Shown here: piece by piece, positions 7,152 to 14,160 of the stretch | How positions within the stretch are numbered: the stretch's first letter is position 1 | How the letters are laid out: each line of letters opens with the position of its first letter | Source of the DNA: DASVLX01 sp035552275 | Lineage (GTDB): Bacteria > Actinomycetota > Actinomycetes > Mycobacteriales > Pseudonocardiaceae | Direction of reading: 5' to 3' | DNA length: 22,157 bases | Assembly (NCBI GenBank): GCA_035552275.1 | Contig: DASZLR010000200.1 | Location: 1-22,157 of the forward strand | Position numbers and translations under genes: made by a program | The notes under the pieces: generated by a model | What the model saw: only the letters and a program-made list of their open reading frames with translations | The model's database searches: none | Told to the model about the DNA's origin: nothing

Positions 7152-8597
7152 TCACGCAGGGTCGACCGAGGTCAGCCAGTCGGCCAGACCGCAGACCAGG
7201 TCCTTGCAACTGCCGCAGCCAGTGGTGGCGCGGGTCGCCGTCGCCAGCCCGTCCACGCTCCGCGCGCCGTCCCGCCAGGCCGAGACCAGATCGGCCTTGC
7301 TGACGGTGTTGCAGCGGCAGATCACCGAGGACGCGGGCAGCGCGGCCGGCGAACTGGCCACGGCGGCGGCTTCCGGCAGCGCGCGGCCGAGCAGCAGCGC
7401 CAGCCGGTCCTCCGGCGCGGGCGTGCCGTGGTCGTAGAGCTGGGTGATGGTCGCGGCCGCGTCCGGAGCGCCGAGCACGATCGCCCCGGCGACCCGCTCG
7501 CCGCGCAGCACCAGCTTGGCGTAGAGGCCGCGGGCCGGATCCTGCACCCGCACCACCTCGGCGTCCTCGGCGTCGACCGAGATCTGCGTCTCGCCGAGCG
7601 CGGCCAGGTCGATGCCCTTGGCCTTGAGCCTGGTCACCACCGGGGTGCCCCGGTAGCGGGCGGTCGGGTCGACGCCGGACAGCAGGTCGGCGAGCACGGC
7701 CGCCTGGTCCCAGGCCGGCGCGACCAGCCCGGAGATGGTGCCGGGATGGCTGGCGCAGTCGCCGATGGCGTGGATGCGGGCGTCACTGGTGCGCAGCGCG
7801 TCATCGATCACGACACCCTGCGCCACGTCCAGTCCGGCTTCGGCGGCCAGCGTCGTCTCGGCCCGCACACCGGCCGAGACCACCAGCAGATCCGCCGGCA
7901 GATAGCCGCCGTCGGAGAGCTTCACGCCGTCGCCGGGCAGGTAGCCGGCCACCGAGGTGCCCATCCGGAACTCGATGCCCATCGCTTCCAGCGCGCCGCG
8001 CAGCACCCGGCCGCCCGAGGGATCGAGCTGGCGTTCCATCAGGTGCCCGGCCAGATGCACCACGGTGACCCGACAGCCCCGGCCGGCCAGGCCGCGGGCG
8101 GCTTCCAGGCCGAGCAGGCCGCCGCCGAGCACCACCGCCAAGCAGCCCTGCTTGGCCCGGCCAACGATCCGCCGGCAGTCGTCGATGGTGCGGAAGGTGG
8201 CCACCCCGTCGGCCAGGTCGCCGTCATCGGCGCGCACCCCGTCGATCGGCGGCACGAACGCCCGCGAGCCGGTGGCCAGCACCAGCGCGTCATAGTCCAC
8301 TGTGGAATCATCGGTCAGCGTGACCTGTCGGGACGAGCGGTCGATGCGCTGCGCGGCGACGCCGAGCCGAAGGTCCACATTGTGCTGCTGCGCCCAGGAC
8401 TCGTCGTGCAGCAGCACTGATTCCTCGGGCATCGAGCCGGCGACCACAGTGGACAGCAGGATGCGGTTGTAGGCGCGCTGCGATTCCTCGCCGAGCACAG
8501 TCAGCGCGATCCGCTCCGGATCGGGCTCCCGGCGGCGCAGTTCCTCGGCGAACCGGGCGCCGGCCATGCCATAGCCGGCGACGACGACTCGGCGCAT
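7152..8597 (-). CDS. Nitrate reductase electron-transfer flavoprotein (NasB/NirB N-terminal-like)
   Basis: A 481-residue FAD/NAD(P)H oxidoreductase matching the front half of NirB. It has G-Y-G-M-A-G at 8-13, a pyridine-nucleotide motif G-G-G-L-L-G-L-E-A at 158-166, and a C-terminal BFD-type [2Fe-2S] domain with C427, C429, C461 and C464. It ends there, with no siroheme domain, so it is not a truncated nitrite reductase but the expected electron donor to the nitrate reductase encoded just upstream. It probably passes NAD(P)H electrons through FAD and [2Fe-2S] to that enzyme's [4Fe-4S] cluster. The ATG at 8597 lies 2 nt after the nitrate reductase stop with GAGGTGG overlapping that gene's end, so the two are translationally linked. 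Confidence 0.85.
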   Translation of the reverse strand: MRRVVVAGYGMAGARFAEELRRREPDPERIALTVLGEESQRAYNRILLSTVVAGSMPEESVLLHDESWAQQHNVDLRLGVAAQRIDRSSRQVTLTDDSTVDYDALVLATGSRAFVPPIDGVRADDGDLADGVATFRTIDDCRRIVGRAKQGCLAVVLGGGLLGLEAARGLAGRGCRVTVVHLAGHLMERQLDPSGGRVLRGALEAMGIEFRMGTSVAGYLPGDGVKLSDGGYLPADLLVVSAGVRAETTLAAEAGLDVAQGVVIDDALRTSDARIHAIGDCASHPGTISGLVAPAWDQAAVLADLLSGVDPTARYRGTPVVTRLKAKGIDLAALGETQISVDAEDAEVVRVQDPARGLYAKLVLRGERVAGAIVLGAPDAAATITQLYDHGTPAPEDRLALLLGRALPEAAAVASSPAALPASSVICRCNTVSKADLVSAWRDGARSVDGLATATRATTGCGSCKDLVCGLADWLTSVDPA

Positions 8598-8599
8598 GT

Positions 8600-10672
8600 T
8601 CAGGCCACCTCCAGCCGGACCGCGCACACCTTGAACTCCGGCATCCGGCTGGTCGGGTCGAGCGCGGGATTGGTGAGCAGGTTCGCCCGGCCCGTGCCGG
8701 GGAAGTGGAACGGCAGGAACACCACGTCCAGCCGCATCGACGGAATGTGCCGAACTCTGGCGCGCACCTGGCCGCGCCGGGAGCTGACCAGCGCCCACTC
8801 GCCGTCGGAAAGCCCGGCGCGGGCGGCGGTGTCCGGATGGACCTCGACGTAGGGCTCGGGCACCGCGGCCAGCAGCTCCGGCACCCGGCGGGTCTGCGCG
8901 CCGGACTGGTAGTGCTGCAACACCCGGCCGGTGGTGGCCAGCAACGGATACTCGGCGTCGGCCGGCTCGGCCGGCCCGGTGTGGTCGACCGGCGCGAACC
9001 GGGCCCGACCGTCCGGATGCGCGAACCGGTCCAGAAACAGCCGGGGCGTGCCGGGGTGGTCGACGTCCGGCACCGGCCAGTGCAGCGCATCGCCGTCGCG
9101 CAACCGCTGATAGGTGACGCCCGAGTAGTCGGCGGGGCCGCCGGCCGAGGCCCGGCGCAGCTCGGCGAACACCGTCTCCGGGTCGGTCGGGAATCTCTGC
9201 GCGGGCTGGCCGAGCCGGATCGCCAGGCCCTGCAACACATCCAGGTCGGCGCGCACGCCCATCGGCGGGACCACCGCGCGCTGCCGCAGCAGCACCCGGC
9301 CCTCCAGATTGGTCATGGTGCCGTCTTCCTCGGCCCATTGGGTGACCGGAAGCACCACGTCGGCCATCTCGGCCGTCTCGGACAGCACGAAATCGGCCAC
9401 CACCAACAGGTCCAAATCGGACAGTCGGTCGGTGATGTGCGCGGCGCGCGGCGCGGACACGGCCACGTTGCTGCCGAACACCAGCAGGGCCTTCGGTCCG
9501 TCGTCAGTGCCCAGCGTGTCCAGAAGCTCGTAGGCGGACCGGCCGGGTCCGGGCAGCGAGTCCGCCGGCACCCCCCACACGCCGGCCACGTGCTCCCGCG
9601 CCGCCGGATCGTTGATCTTGCGGTAGCCGGGCAACTGGTCGGCCTTCTGGCCGTGCTCACGGCCGCCCTGGCCGTTGCCCTGCCCGGTCAGGCAGCCGTA
9701 GCCGGAGCCGGCGCGACCGGGCAGGCCCAGCGCGAGCGCCAGGTTGATCCAGGCGCTGACCATGTCGCTGCCGCGAGCGTGCTGCTCGGTGCCGCGACCG
9801 GTGAGAATGTAGGCGTTGTCCGCGCCGGCCAGCATCGCGGCGGCCCGGCGCTGGTCAGTAGCCGACACCCCGGTGACCCGTTCGGCGTGCTCCGGCCACC
9901 AGCCGGCGACCACCCGCCAGGTCTGCTCGAAGCCGAAGGTGCGCTCGGCGACGTAGTCGTGGCGCAGGTGGCCGTCGGCGACCACCGCGTGCAGGATGCC
10001 CAGCGCCAGCGCCAGGTCGGTGCCGGGGGCGGGCCGCAGGTGCAGGGCCGCGGATTCGGCGGTCGGGGTGCGGCGCGGGTCGATCACGATCAGCCGGGAC
10101 TTGCGGAAGTGCTGCACGAACGGGGGCATCGTCTCGGCCGGGTTGGCGCCGGCCAGCAGCACCACGTCGGCGTTGGCCAGATCGGTGACCGGGAACGGCA
10201 TCCCCCGGTCGATGCCGAACGCCCGGTTGCCGGCGGCCGCGGCCGAGGACATGCAGAACCGGCCGTTGTAGTCGACCTGCGAGGTGCCCAGCGCGACCCG
10301 GGCGAACTTGCCGAGCTGATACGCCTTCTCGTTGGTCAGCCCGCCGCCGCCGAACACCGCCACCGCGTCCCGCCCGTGCTGCACCTGGGTCTCGCGGATG
10401 CGGGTGGCGATCAGATCCAGTGCTTCGTCCCAGGTCGCCGGCCGCAGCACACCGCACTCACGGACCAGCGGGGTAGTCAGCCGGTCCTGGGCGCGCAGCA
10501 GGCTGCCCGCCGTCCAGCCCTTCTGGCACAGCCCACCGCGATTGGTGGGGAAATCCCTCGGCGCGACCTCACCGTCGGTCAGCGACATGCCGCACTGCAA
10601 TGCGCAGTACGGACAGTGCGTGTCAACGGCGGTGCCGACGGGAGCCGCGATGTCCGCATGGGCAACCCGCAC
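8600..10672 (-). CDS. Assimilatory nitrate reductase catalytic subunit (molybdopterin, NasA/NasC type)
   Basis: About 690 residues, reducing nitrate to nitrite in the cytoplasm with Mo-bis-MGD and one [4Fe-4S]. Cluster ligands are C20-x2-C23-x3-C27 and C49, followed by the electron-path Lys in C-Q-K-G-W. The probable Mo-ligating Cys is C140 in N-G-R-F-C-M-S-S. The C-terminal molybdopterin dinucleotide-binding domain starts near residue 560 (L-L-A-T-T-G-R). The frame is open to an ATG at 10795. I prefer the GTG at 10672 because GGAAGG lies about 9 nt upstream, the [4Fe-4S] motif then starts at residue 20 as in homologues, and a GlnR-like box lies at 10709-10735, inside the longer reading. It probably heads the nitrate transcript. 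No C-terminal [2Fe-2S] domain is present; that function is in the next gene. Confidence 0.92.
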   Translation of the reverse strand: MRVAHADIAAPVGTAVDTHCPYCALQCGMSLTDGEVAPRDFPTNRGGLCQKGWTAGSLLRAQDRLTTPLVRECGVLRPATWDEALDLIATRIRETQVQHGRDAVAVFGGGGLTNEKAYQLGKFARVALGTSQVDYNGRFCMSSAAAAGNRAFGIDRGMPFPVTDLANADVVLLAGANPAETMPPFVQHFRKSRLIVIDPRRTPTAESAALHLRPAPGTDLALALGILHAVVADGHLRHDYVAERTFGFEQTWRVVAGWWPEHAERVTGVSATDQRRAAAMLAGADNAYILTGRGTEQHARGSDMVSAWINLALALGLPGRAGSGYGCLTGQGNGQGGREHGQKADQLPGYRKINDPAAREHVAGVWGVPADSLPGPGRSAYELLDTLGTDDGPKALLVFGSNVAVSAPRAAHITDRLSDLDLLVVADFVLSETAEMADVVLPVTQWAEEDGTMTNLEGRVLLRQRAVVPPMGVRADLDVLQGLAIRLGQPAQRFPTDPETVFAELRRASAGGPADYSGVTYQRLRDGDALHWPVPDVDHPGTPRLFLDRFAHPDGRARFAPVDHTGPAEPADAEYPLLATTGRVLQHYQSGAQTRRVPELLAAVPEPYVEVHPDTAARAGLSDGEWALVSSRRGQVRARVRHIPSMRLDVVFLPFHFPGTGRANLLTNPALDPTSRMPEFKVCAVRLEVA

Positions 10673-10708
10673 GTCCACACACCTTCCACATTTCGTCGAC
10701 CCGACCTG

Positions 10709-10735
10709 GTTTCGACGGTATGGAGGGCGTGTTAC
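10709..10735 (-). promoter_or_regulatory. Candidate GlnR operator upstream of nitrate reductase
   Basis: On the minus strand GTAAC (10735-10731) and GAAAC (10713-10709) are 22 bp apart start to start, two 11-bp turns, matching the phase of GlnR half-sites. The middle half-site, TCCAT, is poor. The site is 37 bp before the preferred GTG start. Confidence 0.45.
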
Positions 10736-10827
10736 TCGGGGGTGCCCGCATGTTGCGTCGGGGAAAACATGGCCCGTCAATACGGTGCCGGGCATGGTGA
10801 GGTTTGCCCAGGCAGCGGGCCGTGCGG

Positions 10828-11265
10828 CTAGCCAGGAAACATTTCGGCCAGTCGGTCCAGGGTCTTGCGGATGCCGGCCCTGTTCTTGCGCGGGAACGGG
10901 CTGAGGCTGATCAGCAGCGGGCTGCGCGCGGTCGACCAGTCGAACGTCTCGGTGACTTCGGTGGACCCGTCCGGCAACGGGTTGAGCCGCCAGCGCCAGC
11001 GATGGCCGTTGAAGTGCCGCCAGGCGATGAGTCGGTTCTCCTCGAACTCGACCACCGTGTTGAGGATCTTGTACGAGGCGCCGATCTTCATGTCCATGCC
11101 GAACTTCGCGCCCAGGCTCAGCCGCTCGGGATTGCCTTCCCGGGCGGCTCGGACGGTGCCCGACCCGTCGAGCAGCGGGTGCTTGGCCGGATCGGCGAGC
11201 AGTTCGAAGATCACTTCCGGCGTGGTCGCGATCGTCCGGGTGGCCGAGATCTGCCGTGCTGACAT
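10828..11265 (-). CDS. SRPBCC (START/Bet v1-like) family protein
   Basis: A 145-residue protein with the helix-grip pattern: an N-terminal strand S-A-T-R-T-I-A-T-T-P-E-V-I-F-E-L-L-A-D-P, a central W-R-H-F-N-G-H-R-W-R-W-R-L strand near residues 82-94, the G-S-T-E-V-T-E-T-F-D-W hairpin, and a C-terminal helix. Members bind hydrophobic ligands in a cavity, and some are polyketide cyclases, but no substrate can be assigned. It is on the same strand as the nitrate reductase but 155 bp upstream with a candidate operator in between, so a separate unit is likely. No Shine-Dalgarno sequence precedes the ATG at 11265; a TAGAGT box 6 nt upstream suggests a leaderless mRNA. Confidence 0.8.
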   Translation of the reverse strand: MSARQISATRTIATTPEVIFELLADPAKHPLLDGSGTVRAAREGNPERLSLGAKFGMDMKIGASYKILNTVVEFEENRLIAWRHFNGHRWRWRLNPLPDGSTEVTETFDWSTARSPLLISLSPFPRKNRAGIRKTLDRLAEMFPG

Positions 11266-11271
11266 GGCCGG

Positions 11272-11277
11272 ACTCTA
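11272..11277 (-). promoter_or_regulatory. Possible -10 box of the SRPBCC gene (leaderless)
   Basis: TAGAGT on the minus strand ends 6 nt before the ATG at 11265. It coincides with the stop codon (TAG) of the displaced lysozyme 3' end described at 11279-11305. Confidence 0.4.
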
Positions 11278-11278
11278 G

Positions 11279-11305
11279 CCGGTGGCGAGGGCCTGCACCC
11301 GGCTG
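11279..11305 (-). repeat. Displaced copy of the GH25 lysozyme 3' end
   Basis: This 27-bp segment matches 12295-12321, the end of the lysozyme gene, at 23 of 27 positions. On the minus strand it reads S-R-V-Q-A-L-A-T-G-stop against S-Q-V-Q-A-L-A-N-G-stop in the lysozyme. No further lysozyme sequence precedes it, so it is a remnant or duplicated end. The PIN cassette lies between the two copies. Confidence 0.55.
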
Positions 11306-11338
11306 CGGTCGCCGCTGTGTAGAGTCGCCGAGCTGCTA

Positions 11339-11811
11339 TCACGGTTCGGCATCCGGATGCAATGTGAAGCAATCAACGTGTCTGGGCGCAATCGCCCGAA
11401 AGTGCCGACGGTCGACAGTGGCAACATACGGCGTCCCGTAATATTCAGCGGCTGCGACCACCGAAGCATCGACCGCTCCGAGGGGCCAGTCACCGTACTT
11501 CTGAACCAGCAAGGCCATCCGAGTGAGCTCGTCACGGTCAGGCATATGCAGCTCAAACTGCTCTGTCATCGCTACTGAGCGAAGGAACTCGGCTTCCGCC
11601 GATGGACCGAACTCCTTGTCGATCGTGTAGCAACCTCGGTCAACACGAGAGCCGGCACGATGAGCTGTCGATCATTCACCGAGTCGTGCCAGTCCATACA
11701 GACGGAATGCCAACGATCAACTGCGTTCGCCATAGCGATCAGCGGGCCGGTATCAACAATGATCGGCAGACTTCCACAACGACGAGCCTGCCTGTTGCGC
11801 CTTGCAGTCAC
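11339..11811 (-). pseudogene. PIN-domain (VapC-like) toxin, frameshifted
   Basis: Two overlapping frames together make one PIN-domain ribonuclease of about 157 residues. The first (11811 to about 11632) has the N-terminal I-I-V-D-T-G-P-L-I-A-M-A-N-A motif and ends L-V-L-T-E-V. The second (from about 11629 to 11339) continues I-D-K-E-F-G-P-S-A-E-A-E-F-L and carries G-A-V-D-A-S-V-V-A-A-A-E and A-T-V-D-R-R-H-F. One base appears missing near 11629-11634. All four expected acidic residues survive across the frames, so decay is recent or the shift is a sequence error. The GTG at 11811 overlaps the upstream stop (GTGA), the usual toxin-antitoxin coupling. GC is about 55-60% in the rows I counted, visibly below neighbours. 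Confidence 0.75.
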
Positions 11812-12122
11812 TTACGGCCGGCGTCCCGCCCACGTGCGATGTCCTTGGCGCGCTCCGCCAGATCCGGGTCACCGCTGAAGAGGCCAACGAACGCCGGCCG
11901 AGGGTACCTGACTGGGCGATCTTGACTGACCTTCCGCCACCGAGGCCGCCTGGACACGGAGGGCTTCGTCCGTTTCATAACGAACTTGCTGTCCGCTCGA
12001 CTCTTCCTGGCCGTCGTGCCCTGATCTCCCGACGCGGTCCGCGCGACGCGCAGCAGCGCCCGGCCGGCCATCTTCAAGAGGGCACCGGCAGGAACGCCAG
12101 GACTGACGTGGCGGGTGTTCAT
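11808..12122 (-). CDS. Putative antitoxin partner of the PIN toxin
   Basis: A 104-residue basic protein directly before the PIN gene, overlapping it by 4 bp. Its C terminus (P-R-P-A-F-V-G-L-F-S-G, then D-L-A-E-R-A-K-D-I) resembles the toxin-wrapping tail of VapB-like antitoxins. A Lys/Arg-rich stretch lies around residues 47-67. I do not recognise a standard ribbon-helix-helix or AbrB domain in the N terminus. The ATG at 12122 has a TAGTCT box ending 6-7 nt upstream and no ribosome site, which suggests a leaderless transcript. A shorter start at 11978 is possible. Position and tail support the call; the family is unassigned. Confidence 0.5.
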   Translation of the reverse strand: MNTRHVSPGVPAGALLKMAGRALLRVARTASGDQGTTARKSRADSKFVMKRTKPSVSRRPRWRKVSQDRPVRYPRPAFVGLFSGDPDLAERAKDIARGRDAGRK

Positions 12123-12258
12123 GCTGATCAGACTAGCGGCCGCCGACAGCCAGCACCACCAGCCCTTTTTATTCTTCAAGCGCCCGACATCCGCACAGTC
12201 GATCCCGGAAGCCCACCATGACCAGCGGTTCTACGCGGTGAGTAGAGCCGGAGTTGAT

Positions 12259-12297
12259 CGGTTGATCCTTTTCGGTGGAGTGACCGCCGGTCAACCG
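12259..12297. terminator. Nested hairpin at the lysozyme 3' end
   Basis: CGGTTGA (12259-12265) and TCAACCG (12291-12297) are perfect inverted arms, with a second CGGT/ACCG-type stem inside. The right arm includes the lysozyme stop codon. It is a plausible terminator for the minus-strand lysozyme gene, without a U-tract. Confidence 0.4.
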
Positions 12298-13151
12298 TTG
12301 GCCAGGGCCTGGACCTGGCTGTAGGCGCCGTTGAAAGTGTCCTGGTCACCGGGGAAAACGCCGGAGCTGGCGTACTGCCAGATGGTCTCGTACGGCCAGT
12401 TGTACGGCATCGCGCCGGGTCCACCGCAGTAGCAGGCCAGCATCAGCGGATTGGTCGAGGAGAAGTCGCCGACGTTGCCGGTGCATTCGCTCCACCAGCT
12501 CGTCGCGGTGTAGATGACCGGCCACCGGCTCGTGCGGGCGTGGTATTCGTTGCTGAACGAGAGGATCCAGTTGACCATGCCGCCGGCGGACAGCCCGTAA
12601 CACGCCGAGCCGTACGGGTTCCATTCCAGGTCAAGCATGCCGGGCAGGGTTCGGCCATCGCCGGACCAACCGCCGCCGTGGTTGACGAAATAGTCGGCCT
12701 GGGCCGCGCCGCCGGACGTGTCCGGGGTCGCGAAGTGGTACGCGCCGCGAATGATGCCGACGGCGTACGAGCCGTTGTACTGCTGGGCGAAGTACGGGCT
12801 GGTGTAGTCGGTGCTCTCGGTCGCCTTGACGTAGGCGAACTTCGCGCCGTTGCCGGCCGCCGCCGACCAGTTGACATTGCCCTGGTACGAACTCACGTCC
12901 AAGCCGGGCGTGCCGGACACGTCCGGCGCCGCGAGCATCCGGCCGGGCGTCATGGGTTCGTGTGCGGCGAATTGCGATCCCGCCCAGTCCAGGTCGGGAT
13001 GCCGGCCCACCGCGCTGGGCGAAATGCTACTCGGAGTGGCATTAGTGGCCGCCGATGCCTCGGCGAGCGAGCCAAGCAGTAACAGGGAAGTGAATGTTCC
13101 GAGGGCGCTGGCAACCATTGCGCCATGCCGCACACGCTGGGAGAACGTCAT
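12291..13151 (-). CDS. Secreted GH25 lysozyme (muramidase)
   Basis: A 286-residue exported protein that would cleave the MurNAc-GlcNAc bond of peptidoglycan. An arginine-bearing N terminus and a hydrophobic core (residues ~11-30) ending near A-E-A-S-A make a signal peptide. The catalytic domain from about residue 82 shows the GH25 set: G-L-D-V-S-S-Y-Q-G with D85, A-Y-V-K-A-T-E, the catalytic pair D174-x-E176 in M-L-D-L-E-W-N, P-V-I-Y-T, and the closing I-W-Q-Y-A-S-S-G and D-Q-D-T-F-N-G. There is no separate cell-wall-binding repeat. The frame extends to a TTG at 13205, but the ATG at 13151 gives a normal signal peptide. A ribosome site is weak at either. Several cysteines may form disulfides outside the cell. 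Confidence 0.9.
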   Translation of the reverse strand: MTFSQRVRHGAMVASALGTFTSLLLLGSLAEASAATNATPSSISPSAVGRHPDLDWAGSQFAAHEPMTPGRMLAAPDVSGTPGLDVSSYQGNVNWSAAAGNGAKFAYVKATESTDYTSPYFAQQYNGSYAVGIIRGAYHFATPDTSGGAAQADYFVNHGGGWSGDGRTLPGMLDLEWNPYGSACYGLSAGGMVNWILSFSNEYHARTSRWPVIYTATSWWSECTGNVGDFSSTNPLMLACYCGGPGAMPYNWPYETIWQYASSGVFPGDQDTFNGAYSQVQALANG

Positions 13152-13275
13152 GGCCAGCAGTGTGCGCCGCCCGGCGACAGAATGCTGCGCGAACCGGTGA
13201 ATCAATCACAATTTTTCGGTGACCGGTCGGTGAGCGGTCGATTTCTTCTGCGTCAAATGTTAACATTAACCCGGT

Positions 13276-14073
13276 TCACAACAATGGCATGATCTGGTCG
13301 ACGGCCCGTTCCAGGCCGTACAGCGACGTCGGCGTCGAGTGCGGGTGCAGGGCGTGCACCGCGAGCCGGAACAGCAGGCCGCGCAGCAGCGCCTGCGGCC
13401 AGCCGGGCAGGTGCGCCCACCGGCCGACGATCCCGTCGTCGGCCCCGCCCCAGGCCAGGGCGTCCACCACGACCACCGCCGCCGCCCACTCCGCCGGCCG
13501 CCAGTAGGGCTCGAAGTCGGCGATCGCCGGCGGCGCGTTGCCGGCGAACAGCACGTTGCCGAACAGATCGCCGTGCACCACCTGCGGCCGCCGCGTCACC
13601 GGCTTGCACGCCCCGGCGAGCTTGTGGAACAGCCGGCCGCCGAGATCCTCCTTCAGCGGCGCCTCTTCCTCGCCCCACGCGGCCCGGTCGGCGAGCGCGA
13701 ACACGTCCCGGCGGTCGTCCAGGAAACGCGGCCGGGGCAGATGCGCGGTGGCGTCGTGCAGCCGCACCGCGACCGACACCACCTCGTCGTGCCGGGGCTC
13801 GGGCCGGCCGGCCACGAATCGGGTCGCGGTCCAGCCACTGACCACCCACCGGCCGTCCGAGGACCGCAGCGGCCGGGCCACCCGCAGGTTGTCCGCCTGC
13901 AGACTGTCCAGGGTCTGCGCCACCCAGGACGCCTGCGCCAGATTGCCCACCTGGTGCACCACGATGTCGCCGCACCGCCAACCCAGGCTGCCGTCCACCG
14001 GCTCCGGTTCGCTGTCCCGGACGCCGAACGACGCACGGACGTGAATGGGCGGCGGCTCGGACAATGTGGTCAC
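13276..14073 (-). CDS. TIGR02569-like actinobacterial protein, aminoglycoside phosphotransferase/kinase fold
   Basis: A 265-residue protein with phosphotransferase-type active-site motifs: H-G-D-L-F-G-N-V-L-F at 167-176 (catalytic-loop Asp169) and I-A-D-F-E-P-Y-W at 184-191 (metal-binding Asp186). The N-terminal ATP-lobe is short and lacks a clear glycine loop, as in the actinobacterial TIGR02569 group. No substrate is known and antibiotic resistance should not be assumed. It follows moeZ in the same direction, an arrangement also found at Rv3205c-Rv3206c in M. tuberculosis. The start is a GTG at 14073 with no Shine-Dalgarno sequence; TAGCGT ends 7 nt upstream, inside the inverted repeat at 14083-14114, so a leaderless transcript is likely. 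Confidence 0.75.
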   Translation of the reverse strand: MTTLSEPPPIHVRASFGVRDSEPEPVDGSLGWRCGDIVVHQVGNLAQASWVAQTLDSLQADNLRVARPLRSSDGRWVVSGWTATRFVAGRPEPRHDEVVSVAVRLHDATAHLPRPRFLDDRRDVFALADRAAWGEEEAPLKEDLGGRLFHKLAGACKPVTRRPQVVHGDLFGNVLFAGNAPPAIADFEPYWRPAEWAAAVVVVDALAWGGADDGIVGRWAHLPGWPQALLRGLLFRLAVHALHPHSTPTSLYGLERAVDQIMPLL

Positions 14074-14082
14074 GCGCGGGAC

Positions 14083-14114
14083 GCTACCGCGAACCGGGCG
14101 GTTCTCCCGGTAGC
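14083..14114. promoter_or_regulatory. Inverted repeat between moeZ and the TIGR02569-like gene
   Basis: GCTACCG (14083-14089) pairs perfectly with CGGTAGC (14108-14114), and an inner AACCG/CGGTT pair (14092-14096, 14099-14103) continues the stem. It begins 10 bp before the GTG of the downstream gene and contains that gene's presumed -10 box, so it could be an operator, or a terminator for moeZ. Confidence 0.4.
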
Positions 14115-14160
14115 GCCCCGCCGCTGGTCGAGCTGGGCTTAGTGTCCTGCGCGTCGGTGG

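Noticed and set aside
10673..10795. Longer nitrate reductase start at the ATG at 10795
   Set aside because: It would place 41 non-homologous residues before the [4Fe-4S] motif and put the GlnR-like box inside the gene; GTG at 10672 has a ribosome site.
8705..10831. A 708-codon plus-strand open frame opposite the nitrate reductase
   Set aside because: Low-complexity composition and no recognisable family; the minus strand encodes a complete molybdoenzyme.
13276..14073. Aminoglycoside resistance gene
   Set aside because: It has the kinase-fold motifs, but its place beside moeZ and its actinobacterial family suggest a housekeeping protein, not a resistance enzyme.
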